From positions 1 through 8,322 of the forward strand of contig CAJTTS010000130.1 in the NCBI GenBank assembly GCA_910579155.1: DNA of 8,322 bases, given 5' to 3'. Within the stretch, counting starts at the first letter, position 1, and each line of letters starts with the position of its first letter. The notes beneath the pieces were generated by a model. That model was not told where the DNA came from, searched no databases, and saw only the letters and a program-made list of their open reading frames with translations. This DNA comes from an uncultured Oscillospiraceae bacterium (GTDB lineage Bacteria; Bacillota_A; Clostridia; Oscillospirales; Oscillospiraceae). The translations under genes were made by a program, and so were the position numbers. Below, one piece after another: positions 6,566-8,322 of the stretch.

Positions 6566-6937
6566 GTGAAAGTGGTGATACCCATAGAAGTCCGCATCAA
6601 CAAAGAAGTCCGGGACTATCAGGAAAGCGTATTCTTCGGCCTGTCCCTGCGGCAGCTCATCTTCGCCCTGCTGGCCGTACTGGTGGCAGTAGGCGTGTAT
6701 TTCGGCCTGCGGGGCATCGTGGGCAGCGGCGAGATCGGCTGGATCTGCGTCCTGGCGGCGTTCCCCTTCGCCCTGGGCGGCTTTTTTACGTACAACGGCA
6801 TGACCTTTGAGAAGTTCCTGCTGGCCCTCATTCGCTCCGAGCTGCTGTACCCCAAGCGGCTGGTGTTCAAGTCAGAAAATCTGTACGCCAAAACCCTCGA
6901 AAACTCATCCATCAAGGAGGCTTTACATCTTGATTAA
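6566..6937 (+). CDS. PrgI-family protein (VirB3-like inner-membrane component)
   Basis: This protein of about 123 residues has two membrane helices (about 30-48 and 57-74). A conserved pre-helix stretch, RDYQESVFFGLSLRQ, precedes them and FFTYNGMTFEKFLLALIRSELLYPKR follows. This is the pattern of PrgI-type proteins that sit directly before the VirB4 ATPase and probably anchor it at the membrane. Start choice is uncertain. GTG codons at 6566, 6572 and 6575 are all possible and none has a good ribosome-binding site; upstream there is only a purine run (GAAAAG at 6561-6566). The frame is open further upstream, but that part is the antisense of the HD gene. GTG 5885, just after trbL and behind GGGG 5874-5877, is in the same frame, so the original start may have been cut off by the insertion. 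The end overlaps virB4 by 8 nt. Confidence 0.8.
   Translation: MKVVIPIEVRINKEVRDYQESVFFGLSLRQLIFALLAVLVAVGVYFGLRGIVGSGEIGWICVLAAFPFALGGFFTYNGMTFEKFLLALIRSELLYPKRLVFKSENLYAKTLENSSIKEALHLD
6914..6920 (+). promoter_or_regulatory. Ribosome-binding site of the virB4-like gene
   Basis: AAGGAGG lies 9 nt before TTG 6930, inside the end of prgI. It supports a TTG start, since no ATG in that frame lies near the family N-terminus. Confidence 0.8.
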
Positions 6938-8322
6938 AACCCTGCAAAATGCGCTCAAACAGGACCGGGAGGGCTTCGACCTCCCCCGGTCCGTCCAGGA
7001 CGCCATCCCCATCCGCCGCCTGTGGCCGGATGGGATTTTTCAATTCGGAAGCAAATTCTCCAAGACCATCCGGTTCAGCGACATCAACTATGCGATTGCT
7101 TCTAAAGAAGATAAGACAGCCATGTTTCTGGGCTACTCCGAGCTGCTGAACGCCTTGGACGCGGGCTCCACCACCAAGCTCACCATCAACAATAAGCGGC
7201 TCAACCGTCAGGATTTCGAGCAGAAGATCCTGCTCCCCCGCCAGGACGATTACTTGGACGGCTACCGGGCGGAGTACAACGCCATGCTGATGGATAAGGT
7301 CACCGACAGCTCCAACAGCGTGGTTCAGGAGCGGTACGTCACCCTCTCCGTCCACCGCAAGAGCATTGAGGAGGCCCGCACCTTCTTCGACCGGGTCACC
7401 GCCGACGTCACTACCCGGCTGAACCACCTGGACTCCCACAGCGAGGAGCTGGACGCGGTGGAGCGCCTCCGGGTACTCCACGACTTCTACCGGACCGGGG
7501 AGGAAACCGAATTTCACATGGATCTCCGGGACGTGATGCGGAAAGGCCACAGTTTCAAAGGCACCATCTGCCCGGACAGCCTGGAATTCAAAAAGGACTA
7601 TTTCATCATGGGCGATAAGTTTGGCCGGGTGCTGTTCCTGAAGGAGTACGCCAGCTATATCAAGGATTCCATGATCAACGAGCTCACGGCCCTCAACCGC
7701 GCCATGATGCTGTCCATCGACGTGATCCCCGTCCCCACCGACGAGGCCGTCCGGGAGATGCAGAGCCGACTTCTCGGTGTTGAGACCAACGTGACAAATT
7801 GGCAGCGGAGGCAGAATAACAACAACAATTTCTCCGCCGTTGTCCCATATAATCTGGAGCAGCAGCGGAAGGAAACGCGGGAGATGCTGGACGACCTCAC
7901 CACCCGGGACCAGCGGATGATGTTCGCCGTGGTGACCCTGGTTCACCTGGCGGACACCAAAGAGGAGCTGGACAGCGACACCGACGCCCTCCAGGCCACC
8001 GCCCGGAAGCACCTGTGCCAGCTGGCCACCCTGAACTGGCAGCAGGCGGACGGGCTGGTGACCGCCCTGCCCCTGGGCCTGCGGCGGATCGACGCCCTGC
8101 GCACCCTGACCACTGAGGCGCTGGCCGTCCTCATGCCCTTCAAGGCCCAGGAGGTGCGGGATCAGGGCGGCGTGTACTACGGGCAGAACGTGATCTCCAA
8201 GAACCTCATCATCGCCAATCGGAAGGAACTGCTGAACGGCAACGGTTTTGTGCTGGGCGTGTCCGGTTCCGGCAAGTCCTTCACCGCCAAGCGGGAGATG
8301 GTCAATCTGGCCCTCTCCACAG
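6930..8322 (+). CDS. VirB4/TraE-like conjugation ATPase, N-terminal part (runs off window)
   Basis: VirB4 ATPases power assembly of the conjugation channel and work with VirD4. From TTG 6930 the frame is open for 464 codons to the window end. The N-terminal region (IKTLQNALKQD, PIRRLWPDGIFQFG, GYSELLNALDAG) and the middle region (ICPDSLEF, LLGVETNVTNWQRRQN, TTRDQRMMFAVVTLVH) match the ATPases of Clostridia ICEs. Walker A GVSGSGKS lies at residues 443-450 with Lys449. Walker B and the rest of the motor domain would lie beyond the window; related proteins are near 800 residues, so a little over half is present. The start is supported by AAGGAGG and by the 8-nt overlap with prgI, and indicates translational coupling. 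No defect is seen in the part present. Confidence 0.94.
   Translation, partial: MIKTLQNALKQDREGFDLPRSVQDAIPIRRLWPDGIFQFGSKFSKTIRFSDINYAIASKEDKTAMFLGYSELLNALDAGSTTKLTINNKRLNRQDFEQKILLPRQDDYLDGYRAEYNAMLMDKVTDSSNSVVQERYVTLSVHRKSIEEARTFFDRVTADVTTRLNHLDSHSEELDAVERLRVLHDFYRTGEETEFHMDLRDVMRKGHSFKGTICPDSLEFKKDYFIMGDKFGRVLFLKEYASYIKDSMINELTALNRAMMLSIDVIPVPTDEAVREMQSRLLGVETNVTNWQRRQNNNNNFSAVVPYNLEQQRKETREMLDDLTTRDQRMMFAVVTLVHLADTKEELDSDTDALQATARKHLCQLATLNWQQADGLVTALPLGLRRIDALRTLTTEALAVLMPFKAQEVRDQGGVYYGQNVISKNLIIANRKELLNGNGFVLGVSGSGKSFTAKREMVNLALST

Larger units (their letters stand above)
1..8322 (+). mobile_element. Part of an integrative and conjugative element (type IV secretion module), Clostridia type
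   Basis: The same-strand order virD4-like, Maff2-like, DNA methyltransferase, TrbL/VirB6-like, PrgI-like, VirB4-like is the conjugation core of ICEs found in gut Clostridia. Gene ends overlap or abut (virD4/Maff2 by 23 nt, Maff2/methyltransferase by 4 nt, methyltransferase/trbL with no gap, prgI/virB4 by 8 nt), which indicates one transcript. Neither element end, integrase, relaxase nor attachment site lies in the window, so the element's limits are unknown. Two later insertions are visible: a group II intron in virD4 and an antisense HD-domain gene between trbL and prgI. Confidence 0.85.

Noticed and set aside
6912..8012. 366-codon minus-strand frame opposite virB4
   Set aside because: Antisense shadow; the plus-strand frame is a clear VirB4-like ATPase.

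Overview
The window is a GC-rich stretch of an integrative and conjugative element (ICE) of the type common in gut Clostridia (Oscillospiraceae/Ruminococcaceae/Lachnospiraceae). This is judged from the protein families, their gene order and the strong AAGGAGG ribosome-binding sites. No chromosomal housekeeping gene is visible. The element is cut at both ends: the window opens inside a group II intron and closes inside the virB4-like ATPase gene.

Layout. Positions 1-2431 are a group II intron lying in sense orientation inside the gene for the VirD4-like coupling protein. Its 5' end lies upstream of the window. It encodes a 604-residue reverse transcriptase/maturase (506-2320) and ends in a clear domain V (2336-2369) and a domain VI with candidate branch point A2425. 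The 3' exon of virD4 runs 2432-3735. A tight operon on the same strand follows: a small Maff2-like, VirB2-like membrane protein (3713-4054), a beta-class DNA methyltransferase (4051-5034), a TrbL/VirB6-like polytopic membrane protein (5035-5880, TTG start), a PrgI-like protein (about 6566-6937) and a VirB4/TraE-like ATPase (from TTG 6930, running off the end). Most genes overlap or abut, as expected of one translationally coupled type IV secretion operon.

The exception to the tight packing is 5881-6565. Here an AT-richer segment carries one gene on the opposite strand, an HD-domain (YfbR-like) phosphohydrolase, with its own sigma-70-type promoter. It has a single in-frame TAA at codon 113 of 195, so it is probably a pseudogene. 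The segment splits trbL from prgI and may have displaced the normal prgI start.

How the parts work together. VirD4 (coupling ATPase), VirB4 (assembly ATPase), TrbL/VirB6 and PrgI/VirB3-like proteins (inner-membrane channel) and Maff2 (possible pilin-like subunit) would form the mating channel. The embedded methyltransferase has no restriction partner here and may protect or mark transferred DNA. The intron appears able to splice: maturase and RT motifs are intact, domain V folds perfectly, and the exon resumes in the family frame. Its HNH domain looks damaged. No CRISPR array, tRNA or rRNA was seen. I do not claim a wholly new system; the most unusual points are the intron in the coupling-protein gene and the antisense HD-gene insertion with its consequences for prgI.
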